Notes: a model not told the origin generated them from the letters alone. DNA of 50,590 bases from Streptomyces roseus (GCF_001044425.1 NZ_LFML01000054.1:1-50590), one strand, 5' to 3'. Positions 16,372 to 24,868 are shown, numbered from the stretch's first letter. Made by a program: numbers and translations.

Positions 16372-16830
16372 ATGAGCGCAGTGGACCAAGGGGCGCAAGG
16401 AGCCGAGCGCACACTCGGCCAGCTGGTCGCCTCGGCCACCGCCGAGATGTCCGCCCTGGTGCACGACGAGATCGCCCTCGCCAAGGCGGAGATCCGCCAG
16501 GACGTCAAGCGCGTGGGCATCGGCGGATCCGCCATCGGGATCGCGGGGGTGTTCGCCCTGTTCTCCCTGCCCGTGCTGAGCTTCGCCGCGGCGTACGGGA
16601 TCCACAACCTCGGGCTCGGGCTGGCCTGGTCGTTCCTCATCGTCGGCGTGGCGTTCCTGGTGCTCGCGGGCCTGCTGTCGCTGATCGCCGTATCGAAGTT
16701 CAAGAAGGTCAAGCCGCCGGAGAAGACCATCGCGTCGGTCAAGCAGACCGCGGCGGTCGTCAGTACCGTCAAGCCGCATCCGCGGTCGGTGAGTGACCAG
16801 GCCGTGGGTGTGGCACGCTCGTCCTCATGA
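16372..16830 (+). CDS. Actinobacterial holin-X-like membrane protein
   Basis: A 152-residue protein with an amphipathic N-terminal helix (TLGQLVASATAEMSALVHDEIALAKAE compressed here to its idea: acidic/hydrophobic repeat before residue 45), then two close hydrophobic segments (~48-70 and ~80-105) and a basic tail. This matches the holin superfamily III/phage-holin-like family common next to the epoxide hydrolase gene in actinobacteria. ATG 16372 has GGGAGAG upstream. Its stop overlaps the next start (ATGA). No lysis genes are nearby, so a cell-lysis role is not implied. Confidence 0.8.
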   Translation: MSAVDQGAQGAERTLGQLVASATAEMSALVHDEIALAKAEIRQDVKRVGIGGSAIGIAGVFALFSLPVLSFAAAYGIHNLGLGLAWSFLIVGVAFLVLAGLLSLIAVSKFKKVKPPEKTIASVKQTAAVVSTVKPHPRSVSDQAVGVARSSS

Positions 16831-17786
16831 CAGCGCCCTCACCGGACTCCAGCACTCCGCCCACCGCCGCGACGGCGGTCAGGATCGACGTGCCCGGTGG
16901 GCGGGCGGTGACCCACCGGGACGTCGCGGCCAACGGGGCCCGGTTCCACGTCGCCGAGATGGGCGACGGGCCGCTGGTGCTGCTGCTGCACGGCTTCCCG
17001 CAGTTCTGGTGGACGTGGCGGCACCAGCTGACCGCGCTCGCCGACGCCGGGTACCGGGCCGTCGCGATGGACCTGCGCGGGGTGGGCGGCAGCGACCGCA
17101 CCCCGCGCGGCTACGACCCCGCGAACCTGGCCCTCGACATCACCGGGGTCGTACGGTCCCTCGGCGAGCCCGACGCCGCCCTCGTCGGGCACGACCTGGG
17201 CGGCTACCTCGCCTGGACCGCGGCCGTGATGCGGCCCAAGCTGGTGCGCCGGCTCGTGGTCTCCTCGATGCCGCACCCGCGGCGCTGGCGCTCGGCGATG
17301 CTGTCCGACTTCGGCCAGACCCGGGCGAGTTCACACATCTGGGGCTTCCAGCGGCCGTTCATCCCGGAGCGGCAGCTCGTCGCCGACGACGGGGCGCTCG
17401 TGGGCGAGCTGATCCGGGAGTGGTCCGGCCCGCTGCCGCCCGCGCAGGAGGACCTCGACGTGTACCGGCGGGCGATGCGCATCCCGTCCACCGCACACTG
17501 CTCGATCGAGCCGTACCGCTGGATGATGCGGTCGATGGCCCGGCCGGACGGTCTCCAGTTCAACCGCCGGATGAAGCGGCCGGTGCGCGTGCCGACGCTG
17601 CACCTGCACGGCTCGCTCGACCCGGTGATGCGCACGCGCAGTGCGGCCGGCTCCGGGGAGTACGTCGAAGCCCCTTACCGGTGGCGGCTGTTCGACGGGC
17701 TCGGGCACTTCCCCCACGAGGAGGATCCCGCGGCCTTCTCGACGGAGCTGGTGAACTGGCTGAAGGACCCCGAGCCGGACCGCTGA
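16827..17786 (+). CDS. Alpha/beta hydrolase, epoxide hydrolase-like (EphE type)
   Basis: A 319-residue alpha/beta hydrolase. The oxyanion motif HGFPQFWW, the nucleophile elbow GHDLGG (Asp at ~123) and the catalytic His in GLGHFPHEE (~294) point to the epoxide hydrolase/haloalkane dehalogenase branch, where Asp rather than Ser attacks the substrate. It is coupled to the holin-like gene by an ATGA overlap. Orthologue by position of M. tuberculosis ephE (Rv3670). The substrate is unknown. Confidence 0.88.
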   Translation: MTAPSPDSSTPPTAATAVRIDVPGGRAVTHRDVAANGARFHVAEMGDGPLVLLLHGFPQFWWTWRHQLTALADAGYRAVAMDLRGVGGSDRTPRGYDPANLALDITGVVRSLGEPDAALVGHDLGGYLAWTAAVMRPKLVRRLVVSSMPHPRRWRSAMLSDFGQTRASSHIWGFQRPFIPERQLVADDGALVGELIREWSGPLPPAQEDLDVYRRAMRIPSTAHCSIEPYRWMMRSMARPDGLQFNRRMKRPVRVPTLHLHGSLDPVMRTRSAAGSGEYVEAPYRWRLFDGLGHFPHEEDPAAFSTELVNWLKDPEPDR

Positions 17787-17855
17787 TCCGACGGGATCTC
17801 AGCTGACCAGTCATCAGTACGACTGTCCTACGAGCGTTCAATTGCCCGGCGCATA

Positions 17856-17867
17856 GGCCAATTGGCC
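17856..17867. promoter_or_regulatory. Perfect 12-bp palindrome GGCCAATTGGCC
   Basis: The palindrome stands 48 bp before the small ORF at 17915 and has an AT-rich core, unusual here. A possible regulator site; no promoter hexamer is convincing nearby. Confidence 0.3.
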
Positions 17868-17914
17868 GCTCCGGACGGGATTACGGACCTTGGGGCCCGG
17901 GCACAGCTCGTTGT

Positions 17915-18088
17915 ATGGGCTGGACGCACGACTACGGTGACACCGCACGCGAACGCCGCCCGGCAGCGACGCCGGGCACCTACGGGAGGACGGGCCGGGA
18001 CGGCCACGACCTCCGCCTCGGGATTCCGCGCATCCTGCGCCGCCGGGCCCGGTGGGTCTCGGCACGCCTGCGGCATCCCCGGACGTAG
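17915..18088 (+). CDS. Candidate 57-residue Arg-rich small protein
   Basis: ATG 17915 opens a 58-codon frame whose third positions are about 88% G/C, a real-gene signature, though the region is GC-rich anyway. The peptide begins MGWTHDYGDTARERRP and ends RARWVSARLRHPRT; it is strongly basic (about one residue in four Arg) with no membrane segment. I see no Shine-Dalgarno sequence. The stop codon lies in the loop of the hairpin 18077-18104, which would terminate the transcript. I do not recognise a family. It occupies an otherwise gene-free 372-bp interval. Confidence 0.45.
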   Translation: MGWTHDYGDTARERRPAATPGTYGRTGRDGHDLRLGIPRILRRRARWVSARLRHPRT

Positions 18089-18126
18089 CCGGCGCCGTCC
18101 GGGGACGCGGCCGCAATCGCGGCCGC
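18077..18126. terminator. Two consecutive hairpins between convergent genes
   Basis: CCCCGGACG/CGTCCGGGG (18077-18104, 10-base loop) is followed by GCGGCCGC-AATC-GCGGCCGC (18107-18126). They lie between the small plus-strand ORF and the end of the minus-strand protease gene and may serve both directions. Confidence 0.5.
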
Positions 18127-18158
18127 CCCCCGTTCCGCTCCGTTCCGTTCCGTACGGG

Positions 18159-19370
18159 TCAGAGGGCGCAGCCCTGGCTGTCGACCCTCCGGTCGGAGGT
18201 CTTCCCGATCCGGATGTCGTCGCGGACCTCGTCCGCCGTCAGCGCGTACCCGGTGTTGGGGTCGTCGAGCGACTTCGCGAAGACGACCCCGTACACCTTG
18301 CCGTCGGGCGTCAGCAGCGGCCCGCCGGAGTTGCCCTGGCGGACGGTCGCGTAGAGCGAGTAGACGTCACGGCGGACGGTGCCGCGGTGGTAGATGTCGG
18401 GACCGTTGGCGTTGATCCGGCCGCGCACGCGCGCCGCGCGGACGTCGTACGCGCCGTTCTCCGGGAAGCCGGCGACGATCGCGTCGCTGCCGCTCGCCGC
18501 GTCCTTGTCGGTGAACTCCAGCGCGGGCGCCTTCAGCTTGGGCACGTCCAGGACGGCGATGTCGCGCTCCCAGTCGTAGAGCACGACCTTGCCGTCGTAG
18601 AGCTTGCCCTCGCCGCCGATCTGCACGGTCGGCTCGCCGACCCCGCCGACGACATGCGCGTTGGTCATCACCTTGCCGGGCGCGAAGACGAAGCCGGTGC
18701 CCTCCAGGACCTTGCTGCAGCTCGGCGCGGTGCCGACGACCTTCACGATCGAGCGCTTGGCCGTCTCGGCGACGGGGCTGCGGGCCAGCGCGGGGTCGGG
18801 CGCCTTCACCTCGGTGATCGGCTCGTTGGAGAACGGGCTGAAGACCTGCGGGAATCCGCTGCGCGCGAGGGTGGAGCTGAAGTCCGAGAACCAGGTGTTG
18901 GCCTGCGTGGGCAGCACGCGCGACACGCCCAGCAGGACCTTGGAGTTGCGGACTTCCTTGCCCAGGGTGGGAAGTGAGGTCCCGGCGAGGGCCGAGCCGA
19001 TCAGCCACGCCACCAGCAGCATCGCGACGACGTTGACCAGGGCGCCGCCGGTCGCGTCGAGCGCGCGCGCCGGCGACCACGTGATGTGGCGGCGCAGGCG
19101 GTTGCCCAGATGGGTGGTGAAGGCCTGCCCGATCGAGGCGCAGACGATGATCACGACCACGGCGATGACCACGACCGTGGTCGAGACCTGGGTGCCGTTG
19201 TCGGTCACCCGGTCCCATATCAGCGGGAGCAGGGACACGGCGATGAGACCACCGCCGAGGAAGCCGATCACCGACAGGATGCCGACGACGAACCCCTGGC
19301 GGTAGCCGACGATCGCGAACCACACGGCGGCGACCAGCAACAGGATGTCCAGCACGTTCACGAGGGTCAC
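18159..19370 (-). CDS. MarP-like membrane serine protease (CvpA + trypsin fold)
   Basis: A 403-residue protein. Residues ~1-130 hold four hydrophobic segments of the CvpA type; residues ~195-400 form a chymotrypsin-like periplasmic/extracytoplasmic protease. The catalytic triad is visible: H239 (TNAHVV), D270 (ERDIAVLDV), S348 (RQGNSGGP). Cys218 and Cys401 correspond to the disulfide pair that controls MarP (Rv3671c) activity in M. tuberculosis. The role there is acid and oxidative stress resistance. GTG 19370 lies four bases after the Nudix stop codon, so the pair is an operon. Confidence 0.9.
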   Translation of the reverse strand: MTLVNVLDILLLVAAVWFAIVGYRQGFVVGILSVIGFLGGGLIAVSLLPLIWDRVTDNGTQVSTTVVVIAVVVIIVCASIGQAFTTHLGNRLRRHITWSPARALDATGGALVNVVAMLLVAWLIGSALAGTSLPTLGKEVRNSKVLLGVSRVLPTQANTWFSDFSSTLARSGFPQVFSPFSNEPITEVKAPDPALARSPVAETAKRSIVKVVGTAPSCSKVLEGTGFVFAPGKVMTNAHVVGGVGEPTVQIGGEGKLYDGKVVLYDWERDIAVLDVPKLKAPALEFTDKDAASGSDAIVAGFPENGAYDVRAARVRGRINANGPDIYHRGTVRRDVYSLYATVRQGNSGGPLLTPDGKVYGVVFAKSLDDPNTGYALTADEVRDDIRIGKTSDRRVDSQGCAL

Positions 19371-19374
19371 CGTC

Positions 19375-20193
19375 TCATGCGCGCCAGTCGAGCGGGACCT
19401 GCCTCGATCGGTCCCAGGGGCGCTCCCATCCCGCGAAATGCAGGATCCGGTCGATCACTCCGGCCGTAAAACCCCAGACCAGAGCCGATTCGACGGTGAA
19501 GGCGGGCCCCAGGTGGCCGCTCGGGTGGACGGCCATGACCCGATGATCGGGGTCCGTGAGATCGGCCACGGGAACCGTGAAGACGCGGGCGGTCTCGGCC
19601 GGGTCCACGGCGCCGACGGGGCTGGGATCGCGCCACCAGCCGAGGACGGGCGTGACGACGAACTCGCTGACCGGGATGTACAGGCGCGGCAGGACGCCGA
19701 AGAGCTGGACGCCCGAGGGGTCGAGCCCGGTCTCCTCCTCGGCCTCGCGCAGGGCGGCGCGCAGCGGGCCGGTGGTGTGCGGATCGCCGTCCTCCGGGTC
19801 GAGGGCGCCACCGGGGAAGGAGGGCTGGCCCGCGTGGGAACGCAGGGTCCCGGCACGCTCCATGAGCAGCAGCTCGGGGCCGTGGGGGCCCTCGCCGAAG
19901 AGCACCAGCACGGCGGACTGGCGGCCGCGGCCGTCCTCGGGCGGCAGGAACCGGCTGAGCTGGGTCGGCCGGACCGTCGCCGCGGCCTCCACGACGGGAT
20001 CGAGCCACCGGGGCAGGCCGTGGGTGCTCACGCGCAGAGCATCCGGGTCCGCGCGCGGGGTCTCGAATCGGCCCCCGTGCGGGGCCTGGTACGGGTTCTC
20101 GTACGGGGCCCCGTACGAGGCCTGCGGCTCGCCCTGTTCCGGCGGCGCGGCCGCCTGGGCCACGCCCCTGTCGTCCCGCGCTCCGCGCGTCAT
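19375..20193 (-). CDS. Nudix hydrolase, CoA-pyrophosphatase type
   Basis: About 272 residues. The signature LRSHAGQPSFPGGALDPEDG before the Nudix box (REAEEETGL) is the extra motif of the CoA diphosphatase subgroup (NUDT7/8-like), which cleaves CoA and acyl-CoA to phosphopantetheine and 3',5'-ADP. The N-terminal ~50 residues are Pro/Tyr/Gly-rich and probably disordered. ATG 20193 and GTG 20199 are both possible starts (AGGGG or GGAG upstream). Orthologue by position of Rv3672c. The thioredoxin-like gene found next to it in mycobacteria is absent here. Confidence 0.85.
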   Translation of the reverse strand: MTRGARDDRGVAQAAAPPEQGEPQASYGAPYENPYQAPHGGRFETPRADPDALRVSTHGLPRWLDPVVEAAATVRPTQLSRFLPPEDGRGRQSAVLVLFGEGPHGPELLLMERAGTLRSHAGQPSFPGGALDPEDGDPHTTGPLRAALREAEEETGLDPSGVQLFGVLPRLYIPVSEFVVTPVLGWWRDPSPVGAVDPAETARVFTVPVADLTDPDHRVMAVHPSGHLGPAFTVESALVWGFTAGVIDRILHFAGWERPWDRSRQVPLDWRA

Positions 20194-20308
20194 AGGCACC
20201 CCTGCTCCCTGCCGTCGCCGACACCTTCGCCGTCCCGGTACGGGGACAACGCACCCTCGGGCCGGATTCGTTCCGCCGCGGGCCGCCCGGTGGCGGCGGC
20301 CCGCGGCC

Positions 20309-20350
20309 GTGCTGCGTGCTCTGTGCTGCGTGCTCTGTGCTGCGTGCTTG
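20309..20350 (+). repeat. 14-bp tandem repeat, three copies
   Basis: GTGCTGCGTGCTCT is repeated at 20309, 20323 and 20337 (the last copy differs in its last two bases) in the gap between nth and the Nudix gene. Noncoding. Confidence 0.85.
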
Positions 20351-20360
20351 TGGCCCCACG

Positions 20361-20388
20361 GCCGGCCGCCGCGTGCGCCGCGGCCGGC
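20361..20388 (-). terminator. Hairpin after nth
   Basis: GCCGGCCGC pairs with GCGGCCGGC over a 10-base loop, five bases beyond the nth stop codon. Probable terminator for nth. Confidence 0.5.
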
Positions 20389-20392
20389 GTGC

Positions 20393-21331
20393 TCAGGCCT
20401 CGGCCTCGGCCGCTTGCGTGGCGCCCAGCGGCGGGGCCGGGAGGCCCGGGTAGTCCGGCGGCGGGCTCAGCCGCTGGCCGGGCTGACCGCCCTTCTCGTA
20501 CTTGAGCAGCTTCTTCGCCTTCTCCGGGTCGGTCTCGCCCTCCCCGTACGCCGGGCACAGCGGGGCGATCGGGCAGGCGCCGCAGGCGGGCCTGCGGGAG
20601 TGGCAGATGCGGCGGCCGTGGAAGACGACGCGGTGCGAGAGCATCGTCCACTCGCTCTTCGGGAAGATCGCGCAGACCTCCGCCTCGACCTTCTCCGGAT
20701 CCTCCTGCTCGGTCCACTTCCAGCGGCGCACCAGCCGGCCGAAGTGGGTGTCCACGGTGATCCCCGGGACTCCGAACGCATTGCCGAGGACCACATTGGC
20801 CGTCTTGCGGCCGACTCCGGGCAGCTTCACCAGATCCTCGATCCGGCCCGGCACCTCCCCGCCGAAGTCGTCCACCACCGCCTTCGAGAGGCCGAGGAGG
20901 GAGCGCGCCTTCGCCCGGAAGAACCCGGTCGGCCGGATGATCTCCTCCAGTTCCTCGGGCACGGCCGCCGCCATGTCCTCGGGCGTCGGGTAGGCGGCGA
21001 ACAGCGCCGGGGTCGTCTGGTTCACGCGCAGATCGGTGGTCTGCGCGGACAGGACCGTCGCGACGAGCAGCTCGAACGGGTTCCGGAAGTCGAGCTCGGG
21101 ATGGGCGTAGGGATAGATCTCGGCCAGTTCCCGGTTGATGCGGCGGGCCCGGCGCACCATCGCCAGATGCGATTCCGGTTTCTTGGCCGAACCTTTGCCC
21201 TGAGGACTCGGCAGGGCCGTCCGGGGCTTCCCCGGCGCCTTCTCGGGGGCTTGTTCGCCCACAGCTGAATTGGGCCCGCCCGTCACACCCGCGGACCCCT
21301 TGGCCTGTGCTCTCACCGGCTTATTGGACAC
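20393..21331 (-). CDS. nth: Endonuclease III (DNA glycosylase/AP lyase)
   Basis: A 312-residue base-excision repair enzyme that removes oxidised pyrimidines. The helix-hairpin-helix [12 protein letters not shown] carries the catalytic Lys, the conserved Asp is in VDTHFGRL, and the C-x6-C-x2-C-x5-C 4Fe-4S cluster is at [17 protein letters not shown]. The first ~55 residues are a Pro/Lys/Gly-rich extension absent from E. coli Nth, so a downstream start (ATG at the MVRRARR position) is conceivable. GTG 21331 is kept because TAGGCT stands six bases upstream (21343-21338), predicting a leaderless mRNA. Confidence 0.93.
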   Translation of the reverse strand: MSNKPVRAQAKGSAGVTGGPNSAVGEQAPEKAPGKPRTALPSPQGKGSAKKPESHLAMVRRARRINRELAEIYPYAHPELDFRNPFELLVATVLSAQTTDLRVNQTTPALFAAYPTPEDMAAAVPEELEEIIRPTGFFRAKARSLLGLSKAVVDDFGGEVPGRIEDLVKLPGVGRKTANVVLGNAFGVPGITVDTHFGRLVRRWKWTEQEDPEKVEAEVCAIFPKSEWTMLSHRVVFHGRRICHSRRPACGACPIAPLCPAYGEGETDPEKAKKLLKYEKGGQPGQRLSPPPDYPGLPAPPLGATQAAEAEA

Positions 21332-21437
21332 CCGGCCAGCCTAAGGCCGGGCGCCGACACCCGCCTGGACCTCAGGTAACACCACCCTGATTGGTCTCTC
21401 ACCGCACAGCACACGCGTACGTCCGGCATCCTAGGTA

Positions 21438-21451
21438 GTGATTGATCGCAC
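21438..21451. promoter_or_regulatory. Crp-type operator candidate upstream of crp
   Basis: GTGATTGATCGCAC (GTG-N8-CAC, flanked by A and T so that AGTG...CACT is symmetric) lies 67 bp before the crp start. It differs from the streptomycete Crp consensus GTG-N6-GNCAC at one position. Autoregulation is inferred. Confidence 0.35.
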
Positions 21452-21517
21452 TGTTTGAGCCGTCCGGCAAAATAGGGCACCAGGCCCCCTGAGCTGGTCG
21501 ACATAGGAGAGAGACTC

Positions 21518-22192
21518 GTGGACGACGTTCTGCGGCGCGCCCCGCTCTTCGCGGCGCTCGATGACGAGCAGGCCGCGGAGCTCCGCGCCTCCATGGGCGA
21601 GGTGACCCTCGCACGCGGTGACGCCCTGTTCCACGAGGGCGACCCCGGTGACCGGCTGTATGTCGTGACCGAGGGCAAGGTGAAGCTCCACCGCACCTCC
21701 CCCGACGGCCGCGAGAACATGCTGGCCGTCCTCGGCCCCGGTGAGCTGATCGGCGAGCTGTCGCTGTTCGACCCGGGCCCGCGCACCGCCACCGCCACCG
21801 CCCTGACCGAGGTCAAGCTGCTCGGCCTCGGCCACGGCGACCTGCAGCCGTGGCTCAACGCCCGGCCCGAGGTCGCGACCGCGCTGCTGCGCGCGGTGGC
21901 CCGGCGCCTGCGCAAGACCAACGACCAGATGTCCGACCTGGTCTTCTCCGACGTGCCGGGCCGCGTGGCCCGCGCCCTCCTGGACCTGTCGCGCCGCTTC
22001 GGCGTGCAGTCCGAGGAAGGCATCCACGTCGTGCACGACCTCACGCAGGAAGAGCTGGCCCAGCTGGTCGGCGCCTCCCGCGAGACGGTCAACAAGGCCC
22101 TCGCGGACTTCGCGGGCCGCGGCTGGCTCCGCCTGGAGGCCCGCGCCGTGATCCTGCTGGACGTGGAGCGGCTGGCGAAGCGGTCGCGCTGA
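21518..22192 (+). CDS. crp: Cyclic-nucleotide-responsive regulator Crp
   Basis: A 224-residue CRP/FNR-family regulator. The cNMP-binding beta-roll covers ~1-115 with the phosphate-binding cassette GELIGELSLFDPGPRTATA, and the C-terminal helix-turn-helix is TQEELAQLVGASRETVNKAL. In S. coelicolor Crp (SCO3571) controls germination, development and antibiotic production. GTG 21518 has AGGAGAG eight bases upstream. Divergent from nth. The short hairpin at 22213-22245 probably terminates it. Confidence 0.95.
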   Translation: MDDVLRRAPLFAALDDEQAAELRASMGEVTLARGDALFHEGDPGDRLYVVTEGKVKLHRTSPDGRENMLAVLGPGELIGELSLFDPGPRTATATALTEVKLLGLGHGDLQPWLNARPEVATALLRAVARRLRKTNDQMSDLVFSDVPGRVARALLDLSRRFGVQSEEGIHVVHDLTQEELAQLVGASRETVNKALADFAGRGWLRLEARAVILLDVERLAKRSR

Positions 22193-22212
22193 CCGCGGCA
22201 ACGGATGTGCGT

Positions 22213-22245
22213 GAAGGGGTCCTGCCCGGTAGGGCGGGGCCCTTC
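22213..22245 (+). terminator. Hairpin after crp
   Basis: GAAGGG and GCCC arms (with G-U pairs and one bulge between) fold with GGGC and CCCTTC, 20 bp past the stop. The rest of the gap to 22410 holds CTTCCCGG-type short repeats and a 20-codon minus-strand frame overlapping the end of the next gene, which I do not call. Confidence 0.5.
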
Positions 22246-22410
22246 CGCGTCTGCGGCTCCCGTTCCCGGTACGGGCTTCCCGCCCGCTCCCGGTACGCGC
22301 TTCCCGGCGCACGCTTCCCGGCGCGCGGCTCCCGGGCTCAGATGCCCGTCAGGGCCTCGCCCGCCTGCTTCGCCTCCGGCAGCTCGGCCACCGTCACGCG
22401 CCGGCCGTGG

Positions 22411-23256
22411 TCATTCGGGGCCCCCGGGGATCAGCCCGTGATCTTGCAGGTACTCCAGCTGCGCCCGTACGGACCATTCCGCGGCCGGCCACAGCGAGCG
22501 GTCCACGTCCGCGTACACGTGGGCGACGACCGCCTCGGGGGTCGTGTACCCGTCCTCCACGGCGGTCTCCACCTGGGCGAGCCGGTGCGCGCGGTGGGCC
22601 AGGTAGAACTCCACCGCTCCCTGCGCGTCGTCCAGGACCGGCCCGTGGCCGGGAAGGACCGTGTGCACGCCGTCGTCGACCGTCAGCGAGCGCAGCCGGC
22701 GCAGCGAGGCCAGGTAGTCGCCGAGACGGCCGTCGGGGTGGGCCACGACGGTGGTACCGCGGCCGAGGATCGTGTCGCCGGTCAGGACGGCGCGGTCGGC
22801 GGGCAGGTGGAAGCAGAGCGAGTCGGCGGTGTGGCCCGGGGTCGGGACCACGCGCAGCTCCAGGCCGCCGGTGCGGATCACGTCCCCGGCGCCGAGCCCC
22901 TCGTCGCCGAGGCGCAGGGCGGGGTCCAGGGCGCGCACCTTGGTACGGGTGAGTTCGGCGAACCGGCCCGCGCCCTCGGCGTGGTCGGGGTGGCCGTGGG
23001 TGAGGAGGGTCAGGGCGATCCGCTTGCCGGCCCGTTCGGCGGTCTCGATGACCGCGCGCAGGTGCGCCTCGTCCAGGGGGCCCGGATCGATGACGACGGC
23101 TTCCGCGGAGTCGGGCTCCGAGACGAGCCAGGTGTTCGTGCCGTCCAGGGTCATCGCGGAGGCGTTGGGGGCCAGGATGTTGACGGCGCGGGCGGTGGCG
23201 GGCCCTGAGGTAACGATTCCCCGGGGCTGTCCGGGCAAGGCGCTCGCACTGGTCAC
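22411..23256 (-). CDS. MBL-fold metallo-hydrolase (LACTB2-like)
   Basis: A 281-residue metallo-beta-lactamase-fold enzyme. The metal motif THGHPDHAEG (HxHxDH), then TPGHTADS and LTGDTILGRG, and a late PGHGPV provide the zinc ligands, in the order found in LACTB2/glyoxalase-II-like hydrolases. A winged-helix-like C-terminal region follows. LACTB2 homologues are endoribonucleases; the bacterial substrate is unknown. The GTG start overlaps the Nudix stop codon (GTGA), so both are co-translated. Orthologue by position of Rv3677c. Confidence 0.85.
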   Translation of the reverse strand: MTSASALPGQPRGIVTSGPATARAVNILAPNASAMTLDGTNTWLVSEPDSAEAVVIDPGPLDEAHLRAVIETAERAGKRIALTLLTHGHPDHAEGAGRFAELTRTKVRALDPALRLGDEGLGAGDVIRTGGLELRVVPTPGHTADSLCFHLPADRAVLTGDTILGRGTTVVAHPDGRLGDYLASLRRLRSLTVDDGVHTVLPGHGPVLDDAQGAVEFYLAHRAHRLAQVETAVEDGYTTPEAVVAHVYADVDRSLWPAAEWSVRAQLEYLQDHGLIPGGPE

Positions 23257-24152
23257 GGGGTGCCTCCCGGGCGGACGTGCTTGGTGAACTCGTCGTGGCC
23301 GGGCCAGCTGAGCACCAGCTCGCCGTTCTCCAGCGTGGCCTGCGCCAGTACGGGCGTCAGGTCCTGGGCGGCCGCCGCGGCGAGGGCGCCCGCGGCGCTC
23401 CCGTACGGCTCCAGCGAACGCAGCGTGGAGATGGTGGGCGGCATCATCAGCAGCTCGCCCTTGTCGTAGCCGGCGGCGGCGTCCGCGGGGCGGATCCAGA
23501 CGGTCCGGTCGGCCTCGGTGGAGGCGTTGCGGGTGCGCTGTCCCTCCGGGAGGGCGGCGACGAAGAACCAGGTGTCGTACCGGCGGGGCTCGAACTCCGG
23601 GGTGATCCAGCGGGCCCAGGCGCCGAGCAGGTCGGAGCGCAGCAGCAGGCCGCGGCGGTCGAGGAACTCGGCGAAGGAGAGCTCGCGGGCCACGAGGGCG
23701 GCCCGGTCGGCCTCCCAGTCGTCGCCGGTGGTGTCGCCGACGACGGTGTCGGGGGACTCGCCGGCGAGCAGGACCCCCGCCTCCTCGAAGGTCTCGCGGA
23801 CGGCGCCGCAGACGATCGCCTGCGCGGTACGGGGATCGGTGGCGAGGCGGGCGGCCCACTCGTCCTGGCCCGGACCGGCCCAGCCGACGAGGTGGTCCTC
23901 GTCGCGGGGGTCGACCCCGCCGCCGGGGTAGGCGTACGCGCCGCCCGCGAAGGCCATGGAGGTCTTGCGGCGCAGCATGTGCACGGCGGGTCCGGCGGGG
24001 GGGTCGCGGAGCAGCATGACGGTGGCGGCGCGCCGGGGTTCGACCGGGACGAGGGAACCGTCCATGAGCGCGCGGATCCGGTCCGGCCACTCCGGCGGGT
24101 ACCACTGGCCCCCGGCGGGGGTTTGCTGCTGACCGTGCTGACCATTCGGCAT
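23253..24152 (-). CDS. Nudix hydrolase, NUDT19-like
   Basis: A 299-residue protein with AFAGGAYAYPGGGVDPRDED followed, after an insertion of about 30 residues, by the catalytic helix AVRETFEEAGVLL. A Nudix box interrupted by an insertion and the FELDR-like region are typical of the NUDT19 subgroup (CoA/NADH diphosphatases). ATG 24152 is preceded by TAGCAT with a six-base gap and no Shine-Dalgarno, predicting a leaderless transcript. First gene of a two-gene operon with the MBL hydrolase. Confidence 0.82.
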   Translation of the reverse strand: MPNGQHGQQQTPAGGQWYPPEWPDRIRALMDGSLVPVEPRRAATVMLLRDPPAGPAVHMLRRKTSMAFAGGAYAYPGGGVDPRDEDHLVGWAGPGQDEWAARLATDPRTAQAIVCGAVRETFEEAGVLLAGESPDTVVGDTTGDDWEADRAALVARELSFAEFLDRRGLLLRSDLLGAWARWITPEFEPRRYDTWFFVAALPEGQRTRNASTEADRTVWIRPADAAAGYDKGELLMMPPTISTLRSLEPYGSAAGALAAAAAQDLTPVLAQATLENGELVLSWPGHDEFTKHVRPGGTP

Positions 24153-24188
24153 GTCGGGATGCTACGGGTATCCGGCCCGATGTTCGAG

Positions 24189-24206
24189 GGCCCACCGGAG
24201 TGGGCC
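24189..24206. terminator. GGCCCAC hairpin upstream of the Nudix promoter
   Basis: GGCCCAC-CGGA-GTGGGCC, a perfect 7-bp stem, lies between the end of the ridA operon and the Nudix -10. Possibly a weak terminator or part of the promoter. Confidence 0.3.
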
Positions 24207-24241
24207 ATGCCCACCGGGCGGAACCCGCGGGCGCGCCGCGC

Positions 24242-24303
24242 ACGACCCGGGAGGCCCTGCGCGAACGACCCGGGAGGCCCTGCGCAGCACGACCGGGAGG
24301 CCC
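24242..24303 (+). repeat. 23-24-bp tandem repeat, three copies
   Basis: ACGACCCGGGAGGCCCTGCG occurs at 24242 and 24265, with a shortened copy (ACGACCGGGAGGCCC) at 24289. Noncoding, in the ridA-Nudix gap. Confidence 0.8.
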
Positions 24304-24325
24304 AAGGCGAACGGCCCCGGCGGGC

Positions 24326-24344
24326 CGCCGGACGGAGTCCGGCG
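24326..24344 (-). terminator. Hairpin after ridA
   Basis: CGCCGGAC-GGA-GTCCGGCG, a perfect 8-bp stem with a 3-base loop, 54 bp past the ridA stop codon on the minus strand. Confidence 0.5.
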
Positions 24345-24397
24345 CAGCGGCGCGAAGCCGGTGGGGCCCGCCAGGGCCGCGACATGCGGGGGGCGCG

Positions 24398-24868
24398 TCA
24401 GGAAGACGAAACCTCGACCTGGAGCTCGACCTCGACCGGGGCGTCCAGCGGGAGGACCGCCACGCCGACCGCGCTGCGGGCGTGGACGCCCTTGTCGCCG
24501 AGGACCTCGCCCAGCAGCTCGCTCGCGCCGTTCAGCACGCCCGGCTGGCCGGTGAAGTCGGGGGCCGAGGCCACGAAACCGACGACCTTCACGACGCGCT
24601 CGATCTTGTCGAGGTCGCCGATCACGGACTTGACCGCCGCCAGGGCGTTCAGCGCGCAGACCGCGGCCAGCTTCTTGGCCTCCTCAGCGGAGACCTCCGC
24701 CCCGACCTTGCCGGTCGTCGGCAGGCTGCCGCCCACCATCGGGAGCTGCCCCGCGGTGAACGCGTACGCGCCCGACCGCACGGCCGGCTGATAGGCCGCC
24801 AGCGGCGGGACGACGTCCGGCAGGGTCAGGCCGAGCTCGGCCAGCTTCGCCTCGACAGCGCCGCTCAT
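24398..24868 (-). CDS. RidA/YjgF-family protein
   Basis: A 156-residue RidA-superfamily protein, the long type with an N-terminal extension (KLAELGLTLPDVVPPLAAYQPAVRSG). RidA members hydrolyse reactive enamine/imine intermediates from PLP enzymes. The conserved core AYAFTAGQLPMVGG and VVKVVGFVASAPDF are visible; the RidA arginine that binds the imine carboxylate is not obvious, so this is a distant subgroup and the activity is uncertain. The start overlaps the DUF4177 stop (ATGA). Orthologue by position of Rv3678c. Confidence 0.85.
   Translation of the reverse strand: MSGAVEAKLAELGLTLPDVVPPLAAYQPAVRSGAYAFTAGQLPMVGGSLPTTGKVGAEVSAEEAKKLAAVCALNALAAVKSVIGDLDKIERVVKVVGFVASAPDFTGQPGVLNGASELLGEVLGDKGVHARSAVGVAVLPLDAPVEVELQVEVSSS

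Noticed and set aside
16372..16830. Phage lysis cassette
   Set aside because: The holin-like protein is a common actinobacterial family; there is no endolysin or other phage gene.
22339..22410. Short minus-strand frame after the MBL gene ending in EALTGI
   Set aside because: Only about 20 codons beyond the overlap and no own start; could be a relic of an earlier C-terminus.
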